Of a stretch of 64,000 nt of DNA, positions 24,233 through 33,365 are shown piece by piece. The notes below the pieces were generated by a model that was given only the letters and a program-made list of their open reading frames with translations, had not been told where the DNA came from and ran no database searches. The DNA comes from Siderastrea radians (taxonomy: Eukaryota; Cnidaria; Anthozoa; Scleractinia; Rhizangiidae). The stretch lies in NCBI GenBank assembly GCA_964017195.1, contig OZ024891.1:5836994-5900993 (forward strand). The letters are read 5' to 3'. Made by a program: the position numbers and the translations under genes. The number at the start of each line of letters is the position of its first letter. The first letter of the stretch is position 1.

Positions 24233-24778
24233 CACCAAAATGAAAGACCTTGAAATTTGCATTAGACGGCTCACTAGACGCGTCTGGCTCCCGCTGGCGC
24301 TCTTGACTTGTTTTTGTAAGTAGCCGGGGTTAGTTCCATGGATGGATTGGAAGAGAAATAGATTTTAAACTTAATTAGTTTTGTTGAAGATGATAAGATT
24401 AATGAACAGTCGGTTTTGTTACAACACAAAGTGTCCTAAGTTCTATTTAAAGTGTAGAGCAAGTGTACTCGATGTAATCAGAAAGCGGCCATATTTGTAC
24501 GCGGTAAGAAAGTGCGTGGACTGGAATAGAAAAACCACGTGATTTAGAGTTCGGAGATTCTTCGGAGCTTCCGATTGCGTGTCGAGAATAATAAAATAAA
24601 AGGGATGAAACTTCTGATGAGCTTTCGTCGTATGTCCGGCTACCACCATCAGGAGATTGCGGAAGTGAAAAGGTGAAAAGCTTGTTACCAGTTTGCCAAT
24701 GGAAACTATAGTAGCAGTTATTCTTATCTCATTAGGGCAATGGTCCAAGACTTCACATGTGAACAGTCCCGTTTAAGC
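24233..24778 (-). promoter_or_regulatory. Type-1 5' flank of copy B, octamer-like site
   Basis: Homologous to the flanks of copies A and D. ATTTGCAT lies at 24255-24262, 23 bases from the start codon. The flank is interrupted at 24779 by a TTAA-flanked foldback element. The flank of copy D is intact at the same site. Confidence 0.5.
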
Positions 24779-24782
24779 TTAA

Positions 24783-26616
24783 GGAGGCTCGCAACAGTTT
24801 TTTTGACTTTGGAGTGTATCTTTTGGAGTCAAAATTTCGCATAGAAGACAAACTTCGATTTCTTTGATACTACACCACCTTTTCAACATATAATCAAAGT
24901 TTATTTTCTCACTAGTTCCCTAGCAATAGTTATCACCATAGCAACGGTAATGGACAACCCCTCATTTTAAATAACGTCGAATATCTCGAAAACTAGTCAG
25001 ACACTTTATGACGAAACTTGAACTATTTGAACTACTCAACTTACACAACTTGTATGCGAAATTAGGGAAAAATCTGTAAGAGCGTTTTCATGTAAATCAT
25101 GATTGATTTTCTACGGGCTGATTTTGGTCATTCCTGCAATTTTCTCTCGCAATATTTCAAGAAAGATAAAACTTAACACTTTCTCTTTTCAGTTGAAGGA
25201 GCTTTTATGATATCAAAACATTCTTAATGTACATTGAGCTTCCTAGGTGGCTGCGATTTTAAGATATTTATATTTAAAAACTGCTAAAATGCAGCACAAA
25301 TCAGCCAAAAAGAAGGTAATTTGCATAAATAGAAATATTTCTAAACTGCCCTTACAGATTTTTCTCTTAAATTGATTGCTGTTAGAACAATAACTTTTTT
25401 TGATATTCCAGTGAGTTTTAGGTTGAATAAACAGTTCTGTTATTAGATAAGAAGGCTGAATCTTGGTCAAGTTTCAGTCGTTGTTAACTTTCAACGAGCA
25501 ACAGTTTTATTCTGTTTTTCCTGGTCTATTTCACGGTTATTCACGTGCAATGAATATTTATACACGCTGCGCTTGTGTCCTCTCGTGCATTTATAATTCC
25601 TTCTCATAATAAAAAAAATTTTGGTCTTCTGAGCTTCTTCCTGGAGACTTTTTTCCATTATTGTTTAAGTACTGACTGACGTTTTAGCATTTTTAATTAC
25701 GGATTGCGTACATGTTAACGCTTACGATGGCATTACACTGGAGCCGAAAAATGACGAGAAACAAGCTCAGAAGACGACAATTTTTTTTATTATGAGAAGG
25801 AATTATAAACGCAAGAGAGGACACAAGCGCAGCGTGTATAAATATTCATTGCACGTGAATAACCGTGAAATAGACCAGGAAAAACAAAATAAAACCGTTG
25901 TTCGTTGACAGTTAACAACGACTGAAACTTGACCGAGATTCAGCCTTCTTATCTAATAACAGAAATGTTTATTTAACCTAAAACTCACTGGAACATCAAA
26001 AAGAGTCATTGTTCTAACAGTAATCAATTTAAGAGAAAAATTTGTAAGGGCAGTTTAGAAATATTTCTATTTATGCAAATTACCTTCTTTTTGGCTGATT
26101 TGTGCTGCATTTTAGCAGTTTTTAAATATAAATATCTTAAAATCGCAGCCACCTAGGAAGCTCAATGTACATTAAGAATGTTTTGATATCATAAAAGCTC
26201 CTTCAACTGAAAAGAGAAAGTGTTAAGTTTTATCTTTCTTGAAATATTGCGAGAGAAAATTGCAGGAATGACCAAAATCAGCCCGTAGAAAATCAATCAT
26301 GATTTACATGAAAACGCTCTTACAGATTTTTCCCTAATTTCGCATACAAGTTGTGTAGGTTGAGTAGTTCAAATAGTTCAAGTTTCGTCATTAAGTGTCT
26401 GACTAGTTTTCGAGATATTCGACATTATTTAAAATGAGGGGTTGTCCATTACCGTTGCTATGGTGATAGTTGTTGCTAGGAAACCAGTGAGAAAATAAAC
26501 TTTGATCATATGCTGAAAAGGTGGTGTACTATCAAGGAAACCGAAGTTTATCTTCTATGCGAAATTTTGACTTAAAAAGATACACTCCAAGGCCAAAACA
26601 ACTGTTGCGAGCCTCC
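24783..26616. mobile_element. 1834-bp foldback element with about 860-bp arms, TTAA target duplication
   Basis: The left end GGAGGCTCGCAACAG at 24783 is the reverse complement of the right end CTGTTGCGAGCCTCC ending at 26616. The two halves stay complementary for about 860 bases each (24783-25640 and 25757-26616), around a spacer of roughly 115 bases. TTAA flanks both sides (24779-24782, 26617-26620). Sister copies of the flank read AAGCTTAAGGTTAC uninterrupted near 43634 and 44429, giving the empty site. TTAA targeting is typical of piggyBac and Kolobok transposons. No transposase is encoded; the 75-codon open frame in the arm has no recognisable domain. A transcript through it would fold into a very long hairpin. 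Confidence 0.93.
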
Positions 26617-27454
26617 TTAAGGTTACTCATTATGGTTACTCGCTGCACACAAAAAAGAGAAGACAATGAAAATAATGGTTGCTGCAAAACTGAGTGCAAT
26701 GGTCAATTTGTCCATTCCGCCCGGTTCAAACATCGCCCTATCGTCGTATCAAACTCGATTCATTCTACTAGGGCAGGACGTCTGAATCCGGGGGTGGGGG
26801 GGCACTCTTATATGAAAGAAACTGGTATGCTCGTCGGCAAATTAGAATTAAACCCCTAAAGGAGACCAATCTGGGTGTGCCTCAGTCTTTATTTGACCCC
26901 TAAAGGAGGCCATGCTAAAATAGACAATAAATTAAATAAAATTAAATTAATCAAATAAAGAGCTATGGTGATATTGACACAGTCTGACGGCATTTGTTTT
27001 CTTTTATAGATATTTCTTTACGCACAACCCAAAACGATACCTGTATGGGTAAAAATATTGGCTTTCCGTCCTGAACACCCAAATTCTGCAATTCACACTC
27101 CTAAGCGAGACGACGAGCATTCCCGTCACTTTCAAATGAGAGTGCCCCCTGGGGCGTCTGAATATAATTTCGTGCCAAGGGTTTAGGCTCAACGTGCAAC
27201 AAACGTGCCGAGCTCAATGTATGATAATCTATTCTCTAATTATCACAACGAGCTAACATACATTATCCAGCAAGGGAATAGTGGTCAAGCACGACTGAAT
27301 TGAGTTCGCCGCTTAAAGCAGCTGTCGAGCTGCAGTCGAACCAAAGTCGAGGTTGAGTTCGGCACGACGATAACGCGACTTTAAAATCGGACCTTACACG
27401 AGTCTAACTCCCACTGGCGCTTACGTTTCCTTTTGTTTGCCCGTTGCATACGGT

Positions 27455-27612
27455 TCCTGTCGGAGGGCCGGGGGCCCTCAACATATAAAGGTGGTGCCCA
27501 TAAAGCGATGTCATCAAAGCTTTGATTGTTTGAATCATGGATGGCAGGTCGAACAGAGCTCGGTAATTTTCAGCGTTTCGGAATTGTGCTGTGCATTTGT
27601 ACCCGTAGAATT
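27455..27612 (-). pseudogene. Ghost of a family tail unit in the spacer
   Basis: Plus-strand blocks GGGCCCTCAACATATAAAG, TCATCAAAGCTTTGA..GTTTGAATCAT, GGCAGGTCGAACAGAG and TTTCAGCGTTTCGGAATTGT parallel, in order, the tail-coding DNA of the real copies (for example 31965-32070). No open frame survives. The same ghost recurs at 45280-45435, so it predates the segmental duplication. Confidence 0.6.
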
Positions 27613-28501
27613 TTCGTTAGTGAAAATCACTGTAGAATCTGTGTGGTAGTTGTATAAAACACTGGATACCTTTTCTAGTGGTTCGTTATATTGGGTACCT
27701 CTGTTGTTTTTAGGGATAGAGGCATCCGCATTTTGACCTGTTACTAGTAGTTTTGTGCATCAGTTTTCAGACTCATTCCAAGAACCTACTTTCGAGTCAT
27801 TTTCATAGAAGATTTGATTTAGCCTTAGCATGGGGATTTTGTGGGCCTCGCTTCGCGCAGTGAGGAGCGTGCTAGGGCGGCGAAGCGTATTTCAGTGTGG
27901 GGAAGGGCGCTAACCGATTTTTGTAATCGTGCTTTGTAATCGTGCAATTTGTAATCGTGCTTCACCTGAGGTGGAGCAAGGAGCATGATCACCTCCGGGA
28001 GCATTTGCACTACGTCTGGAATGGCCAAGCGCACGACAAAAACCTATCAATCAGTTTATATCGATAACAAAGGCCAGACCGGCATACTCCCAGATCAAAC
28101 TGTTTGATACGCTTCTAAATTTGCTTTCAAAAGCACGGAGTCTTTTTTCGTGATACATTGATAAGAGAACAAAGATAACTCAATTCCTTACTATTTCATG
28201 AAACTGGCTGAAAGTTAGGAAATGATCTTTTTCCAGTTGTCGACTACTTTGAGCAGCAAACAGATTAACACTGAGATTAGCAGGTGCTTTGGTTGCATAG
28301 AAGCTCATAGAGAAGCCTTGATGTTTTTCCCGTGAATTTCAGGGGAGATATCGTCAACATGCGGTCATCCCGTCAAAGACCTCAAGACAATCTGCAGAAA
28401 GTCCGGCCCAAATGACCAAACAAGACCACAGGCACCAATAGTTTGAAATAAAAATGTGTACTTCCAGGGTGCGTTGCTTGCGGTATCTGTTCGAGTCTAA
28501 G

Positions 28502-29253
28502 GCCCGGTTCAAACGTCGAACTTCACATGTGCCGAACCTAATTGCTATTTGGGTCGACCTAAATAATTAAGTTCGACAGTTGATTCAGACGTCGACCTTA
28601 ATCAGTCGAACTTAATTCTCCAAAACAGCGGTAAACAATCATCAGTTGTGCAATATCAGGTCTCATAAAGCATAGGAATACAATTAACAGGAAAAAAAAG
28701 CTTTCTTTTATTATAGTTGTAATATTTAGACATTACGGTTTAAGAATTCGTTCGCCAAATTTGGGATAAATAAGTTTTTTTATAGTTTTTGTTATATTCT
28801 GTTATTTCAGAATAGCTATCCACAAAAAATAACAAGCGAAAACAATTCGACTTTGATGCAGTCCGTTATAAGTAATGATTCTTGTCGATAGCGCGTTTAC
28901 AGTTTGCACGGCCCAGTTCTCTTTGTAATCAGATGCAAGAACGTTGAATGCATGACTGATCACGGTTTAATAAGTGACTAGTCATGCTTATCGGTTTTAA
29001 GCCAATCACTAGCGCTGTTATATTCAGAAATACATTAACGTAATTCATGCATTAGGTTCGGCACATGTGAAGTTCGACGTCTGAATCAAAGTCGAACTTT
29101 TGCCGTTCTATTCGACTTGCCCAGTCGAATAGAACGGCAGGGTCGACCCAAATACAAATTTGTCGAACTTAATCGATTCATACGTCGAACTTCACATGTG
29201 CCGAACCTAACTATTAGGTTCGGTACATGTAAAGTTCGACGTTTGAACCGGGC
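28502..29253. mobile_element. 752-bp MITE with CTAAG target duplication
   Basis: The left end GCCCGGTTCAAACGTCGAAC and the right end GTTCGACGTTTGAACCGGGC are perfect reverse complements. CTAAG flanks both (28497-28501, 29254-29258). The paralogous site at about 46048-46056 reads GAGTCTAAGCGTC with no insertion. Inside there are several further inverted copies of the TTCACATGTGCCGAACCTA end, and a perfect 17-bp hairpin (29102-29118 with 29124-29140). No open frame. Confidence 0.93.
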
Positions 29254-29626
29254 CTAAGCGTCTTTTGGCGGCTGGGCCACCTCACCACCGGAAAGACTGG
29301 AAATCAGTTGCCCTGCTCCCCAGGCTTCGCTCGTTAAGATATTAAAGATGACTGTGACTCGACTGGTAATAATTATTAGGATTAAAGTGATTCCTGAAAT
29401 AATCGCTTGAAATACTGTCAGAACTTTTCGATGGAGATTCCTCACTTGCGTCCGCCATGTTTATTCCCAACGAGGACGAATTGTCGCAGTTTCGTATTAA
29501 CAGTCTATTATTAATAAAACAATCACTTTTTGATCGGCTATTTCAAACCACTGAATTCGCGGGAAAGGCTTATCTAAAAATAACTGAACTTGTGAAAGTG
29601 CCGTGTCACAAAGTTGCACGCTCCAG
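29254..29626. other. Short divergent open frames sharing one CATG, conserved in four spacer copies
   Basis: CATG at 29457-29460 gives an ATG on each strand. Minus: MADASEESPSKSSDSISSDY..., 38 codons. Plus: MFIPNEDELSQFRINSLLLI..., open for 56 codons up to a CCAG/GTAAGG donor-like site at 29626/29627. Equivalent CATG sites are at 46248, 35512 and 56126. The plus frame and donor are kept at 46249 but broken at the other two. The minus frame is broken at 56.0 kb. Possibly two first exons around a bidirectional promoter, or a decayed repeat. No function assigned. Confidence 0.35.
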
Positions 29627-31175
29627 GTAAGGTACTGCGGGCGTATTTACGGCAACTTTCTTTAAAGTAACGGCTTGCATTTGCATATGCTGGAGTAAAA
29701 TATGGTTTCAAAATACCCTAGGAAATCAATTCAATCTTACTTTAATATACTGGCTATTTTTAACAAGCTGTTTACAAAAATAGCTGTAATTTCATGTAAC
29801 ATAGGTTCTTTCTTGCTTCACTGAAACTCTCATTCACACTGTGAAAGTCAATTTGCCACTAACAACCTATTCACAGGCTAGACTGTTCAAAAATAAGCTC
29901 CATGAAACAATAAAATAGCCAATCTGGCGAATCCACTGGAATAATATACCACTGAACCCGGGGGTGGGGGAACTCCCACATAAAAGTGACAGCGGTGATC
30001 GTCGTACCTTTAAGGGGTTAAAATTCGTGGTTTGGTTTCCGTTAGGGTGCTAAAATCTTAAATTACTACCGTCAGAGTTATGGCGGTATCTTTAAGGTTA
30101 TTGAGCCGAAAAATATGACAGAAAGTAATTGTCAGTCAACTGAATAGAAGATATTCGAAGGAATAGTCTTTATTGCTATTAAAAATTGTCGAAGTGTCTG
30201 TTAGTGTATTGTTTTAGAGTTGGTACCTCTTAAATGAAAAAATTTTCCGACCCACGCCCACAAAGCAGAATTCTGATCCCTCTTAGGGGTCTTTTCAAAA
30301 TTAATGACGATCACCCCCCTATCTTTAATATGGAAGTCCCCCCCGGGCCACTGAGTTTTTCCCAATAAATCTACCGCAGTGAAATTCTAAGTATAAATGT
30401 AAATACATATTATATACAACAAAAGAGACAAACGTTTGCATGCTATAAAACACTTACAATTACGGCAATACACAAACCCTCAACAAGTTAAATCCTGGCT
30501 TCTTTAAAATCTGCAGCTGCAAGTGACATGCAAGGAAAATTCTTTTGACTGATCTATTAAAAATTTGTCATCGATATATTCCTGGATAAATATGCACTTG
30601 TTAATTTGTTCGTCTCTAATTGGTGACTGTTCCACCACAGCTAAGTTTTGGTCACCTTGTGTTTTCCTTATTCAGTACTGAAATCTTGAGTACTGATAGA
30701 TTTTGAGTTAGCTTATCTACTCTCTCAAGAGATATATCCATCACGTTCTCTCGAATCTGTCTTACTATGTACAGAACCAGTTTATACAAATTACAGAAAA
30801 ATGAGACAAACGTTTGCAGTGGTTTGCATGCTATAATAACACATGCAAACATACTTAAGTTAGAATCTAGAAAAAACTTTAAAAAGTTTTAAAATAAACT
30901 CTTCATTAAAATCTAAGAAATCTGATGACTGATCTAATACAAATTTCCGATATTTGTTTCTGAATGAAAGGGCACTTATGATCTTCTCATCTCTAATTGG
31001 AGACTTACGACTCTTCCACCGCAGCTAAATGGTTTTCACGACAAAAATCCTTCCACCTTCTGTTCTCTGTTCAGTACATCTTGGAAAAATGAGTTTAGAG
31101 TCTAGCATATTTTACGAATTACATAGCAAAAGTAAAATGTCCGCACGTATTATCGACCAAAACACCGAATAGGAG

Positions 31176-31452
31176 GTTTATTATTCCACTGCATTTTGTT
31201 TTTGCTTCGTCCTCCTTCAGCAAAAAACCGGTCAAACCGGGATGACAGTGCAATACGCTGGTACATTTCGCACGTTTTCTTGCCCTTATACGGTAAAATG
31301 GCTGCCTCCTCCGCAGGCGCTTCGTTTCGCACCTTGGTCGCGAACAAAAGGCGAGCGCGAAACGCGAATGACTAGTGACGAAGCGCGAGGGATCGCGAGA
31401 GAGCCGTCTGGAAACGAGGCAGGTAAAATGGCACAACAGTAGAATAATAAAT
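31176..31452. repeat. Repeat insertion with TTTATTATTC inverted ends, three copies
   Basis: It begins TTTATTATTC and ends GAATAATAAA. It contains GGCGAGCGCGAAACGCGAAT and CTTATACGGTAAAATGGCTG. Copies are at about 47940-48215 and 58741-59012; the older units at 16.3 and 22.2 kb lack it. Open frames through it on both strands differ among copies, so I do not call a gene. Confidence 0.65.
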
Positions 31453-31874
31453 AGATGTATCCATCATGTTCTCTTGAACCTGTCTCAGTGTGTACTCAAT
31501 AACTGCTCCTATTTAGCTTGCAAAATGTAACGTACTTGACTTAGTCTCCCTGTAAACGCTAAAAGCTAAAAGACTTCCTCATGGAAGAAGGCTGTTAAGA
31601 AGTTCAATAGACCATGACATGCAGTTTGAATAATAATTCTTGAGATATTTTTAGCTGTCTTAATAACGTAGCAAAGTTTCTTAGCCAAAGTTGGAGCTAG
31701 CATGTCCTTGAGCTACTCGCAGCCCGTGAACGACTTAACCGTTTTTCAATTTATATATGTGAACTAGTATATTTTCAAAAGAATCTATGTCACTTCGTGC
31801 AGGCTGGAATGACGCAATATGATGTTTGCTGCTATTTCATACGAGTTCAAAATTAAATAATCCACTTGAATACC

Positions 31875-33113
31875 TCATATGTTCAAACTTTCAGTTGAAT
31901 CCCCCGTAGTTTCTTCGTAGGTCGGCAAAGAGGTCTCAGGAACATCGAAAATCTCAGAGTATGAGGGGGGCCCTCTTGAAGGTATATTATCAAAGCTTTC
32001 CCCGTTTGTTTCAAGGACAGGAGGTCGAGTAGAGTCCGTTTCCAGCGTTTCACCATTTTGTAGTTCATTCGGGAAAACCACTAAAGTAATGATGGATTCG
32101 TAAGGCGGTGGAGGTACCTCGGGAACATCACTAACCTCAATACAAGCTAGACGATTACTTGAAAGATTAGTGTCAAAGCTTTCACTGTTCGAATCATAGA
32201 CTGGAGGTCGAATAGAGTCCGTTTCCAGCGTTTCAGCATTTTGTAGTTCATTCGGCAAAACCACTGAAGTATGGATAGACTCGTAAGGCGGTGGAGCTAC
32301 CCCAGAAACATCGCTAACCTCAATACAAGATGGAGGTGTACTTGAAGGATTAGTGTCAAAGCTTTCACCGTTTGAGTCATGGACTGGAGGTCGAATAGAG
32401 TCGGTTTCAAGCGTTTCAGCATTTTGTTGTCCATTCAGGTAAAGATTGTGTAAAGTATCGAAGGAAAGTTGAAGCAAGTGGTCAAATGCCAGACTTCGCC
32501 GGTCATACTCATGAAGCACCGAATCATCGACAGGAATTCGGGCAAAGTTCAATTCCAGCGGCGTTACGTTATTTTGCTGCGGCGCATTTGTACTTGTAGG
32601 CGGATTTCCATTCAAGGAACCCACTGTACAATTGCGACCTCGATGCCTCAAATATAAAGATTGAAGCTTTTCGACACAGATTTGTAGACGAGAGTAAACA
32701 AGAACCAAAAAGCAGACGCTGAAGCACAATCCCGGGATTAACACAAAGGGAAGTAGTAGAAGCACATCAAGGGAAGTGACACTCTCCGAAATATCGTTAT
32801 GTTTAGTTTCATTCGAAACGCAATGATCATTTTCACAAATGTATCCAAGATGGCAATCGGTATCATTAGAGCACTTTGTTGTACAGTTAAATCGGGAAGT
32901 GTCGCACCTTTCTGGCGGTAAACAATCGTCGGTCTTCAGACAAAAACTACTGCATGTTACTCGAAAAACACATTTCCCTTCTTCCAAAACCCTTCCAGCT
33001 TCAGTTTGTTTACAACACCGCACACCAAAGGCGCATTGATTGTCATATTCACAGCCTGACGCTAAATAAATGCTGAGAAAACTGCCGAGTGTCAAGAGAA
33101 ATGTGGATTCCAT
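31875..33113 (-). CDS. Cys-rich single-pass membrane protein with repeated PPxY tail (intact family member, copy C)
   Basis: 412 codons in one exon, ATG at 33113. Residues 1-20 form a signal peptide (MESTFLLTLGSFLSIYLASG). Residues 21-98 hold 14 cysteines, spaced C-x5-C-x5-CC-x13-C-x5-C-x3-C-x5-C-x5-C-x6-C-x3-C-x5-C-x5-C-x4-C. There are N-glycosylation sites (NCT, NDT, NET). A membrane span lies at about 115-140, then RHRGRNC. The cytoplasmic tail has three tandem units of 61, 61 and 64 residues (227-287, 288-348, 349-412), each starting N-x-x-Q-N-x-ETLE. They carry APPPYES, RPPVYD, PPPPYES, GPPSYSE and a degenerate LPTYEE. PPxY motifs bind WW domains, as in Nedd4-type ubiquitin ligases and YAP-like factors. 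A role as a surface adaptor is inferred. The layout resembles Shisa/WBP1-like adaptors, but the cysteine pattern is different. It is the only unbroken copy in the array. The in-frame extension above the ATG starts only with TTG and is not used. Confidence 0.85.
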   Translation of the reverse strand: MESTFLLTLGSFLSIYLASGCEYDNQCAFGVRCCKQTEAGRVLEEGKCVFRVTCSSFCLKTDDCLPPERCDTSRFNCTTKCSNDTDCHLGYICENDHCVSNETKHNDISESVTSLDVLLLLPFVLIPGLCFSVCFLVLVYSRLQICVEKLQSLYLRHRGRNCTVGSLNGNPPTSTNAPQQNNVTPLELNFARIPVDDSVLHEYDRRSLAFDHLLQLSFDTLHNLYLNGQQNAETLETDSIRPPVHDSNGESFDTNPSSTPPSCIEVSDVSGVAPPPYESIHTSVVLPNELQNAETLETDSIRPPVYDSNSESFDTNLSSNRLACIEVSDVPEVPPPPYESIITLVVFPNELQNGETLETDSTRPPVLETNGESFDNIPSRGPPSYSEIFDVPETSLPTYEETTGDSTESLNI

Positions 33114-33142
33114 GACGGGCTTCGAGCCGCGCAAAACCTATT

Positions 33143-33187
33143 ATGCAAATTAGCTGAGGGCAAATTGAATGTGCCCTCAGCTAATTT
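33143..33187 (-). promoter_or_regulatory. Octamer-like site and hairpin in the type-2 5' flank of copy C
   Basis: ATGCAAAT lies at 33143-33150, 29 bases before the start codon of the intact gene. Overlapping it is a perfect 16-bp inverted repeat, AAATTAGCTGAGGGCA (33147-33162) with 33172-33187. Copy F keeps the octamer (49553-49560) but has lost the right arm through a deletion of about 57 bases. The flank sequence is otherwise unlike that of copies A, B, D and G. Confidence 0.5.
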
Positions 33188-33229
33188 TCATAAGTAACTT
33201 TATGCCATGGTTTGACACCTTGTAGCTTT

Positions 33230-33365
33230 ATGAAGATGGGATGAGGTGTTATTAGGCGGTGCACGTGCTAGGTACGTGCGGCCGTCTCATTTTGAGTTTA
33301 CGGAAGTCAGTAGACTTCCGTCCTCCGCGCGGGCTCTAAACAATCAGGCTCGTTCTAATGAGGTG
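33230..33365 (+). repeat. Dispersed repeat in the type-2 flank
   Basis: Blocks GTTATTAGGCGGTGCACGTG, GGAAGTCAGTAGACTTCCGT and GCGCGGGCTCTAAACAATCA are shared with 49600-49735 and, inverted and diverged, with 10214-10345. It lies about 120 bases upstream of copies C and F only, so it may be the source of their replaced promoter. Confidence 0.7.

Larger units (their letters stand above)
26621..31874. repeat. Array spacer of unit B (first copy of the large segmental duplication)
   Basis: 26621-33660 corresponds, in order, to about 44440-50020, with offsets near 17.82 kb at 27004, 16.79 kb at 29259 and 16.41 kb at 33113. The offset shifts are explained by a 752-bp MITE in this copy and smaller deletions in the other (for example 46 kb lacks the segment 28157-28433). 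The spacer holds a ghost family tail, paired short open frames, and the 3' flank of copy C. Short frames such as 30852-30652 (minus, 66 codons) recur at 47644-47444 but lack recognisable features. Confidence 0.85.

Noticed and set aside
30652..30852. Minus-strand 66-codon frame repeated at 47444-47644 as a conserved small gene
   Set aside because: The two copies are parts of a recent segmental duplication, so identity is expected; older spacer copies at 15.9 and 21.8 kb do not keep the frame.
31119..31436. Overlapping frames through the TTTATTATTC repeat as a protein-coding exon
   Set aside because: Open on several frames of both strands and altered by indels among the three copies; more consistent with a GC-rich repeat.
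33114..33134. RGSKPV extension as the N-terminus of the intact family member
   Set aside because: The first codon is TTG, not ATG, on the minus strand; the ATG at 33113 matches all sister copies and directly opens the signal peptide.
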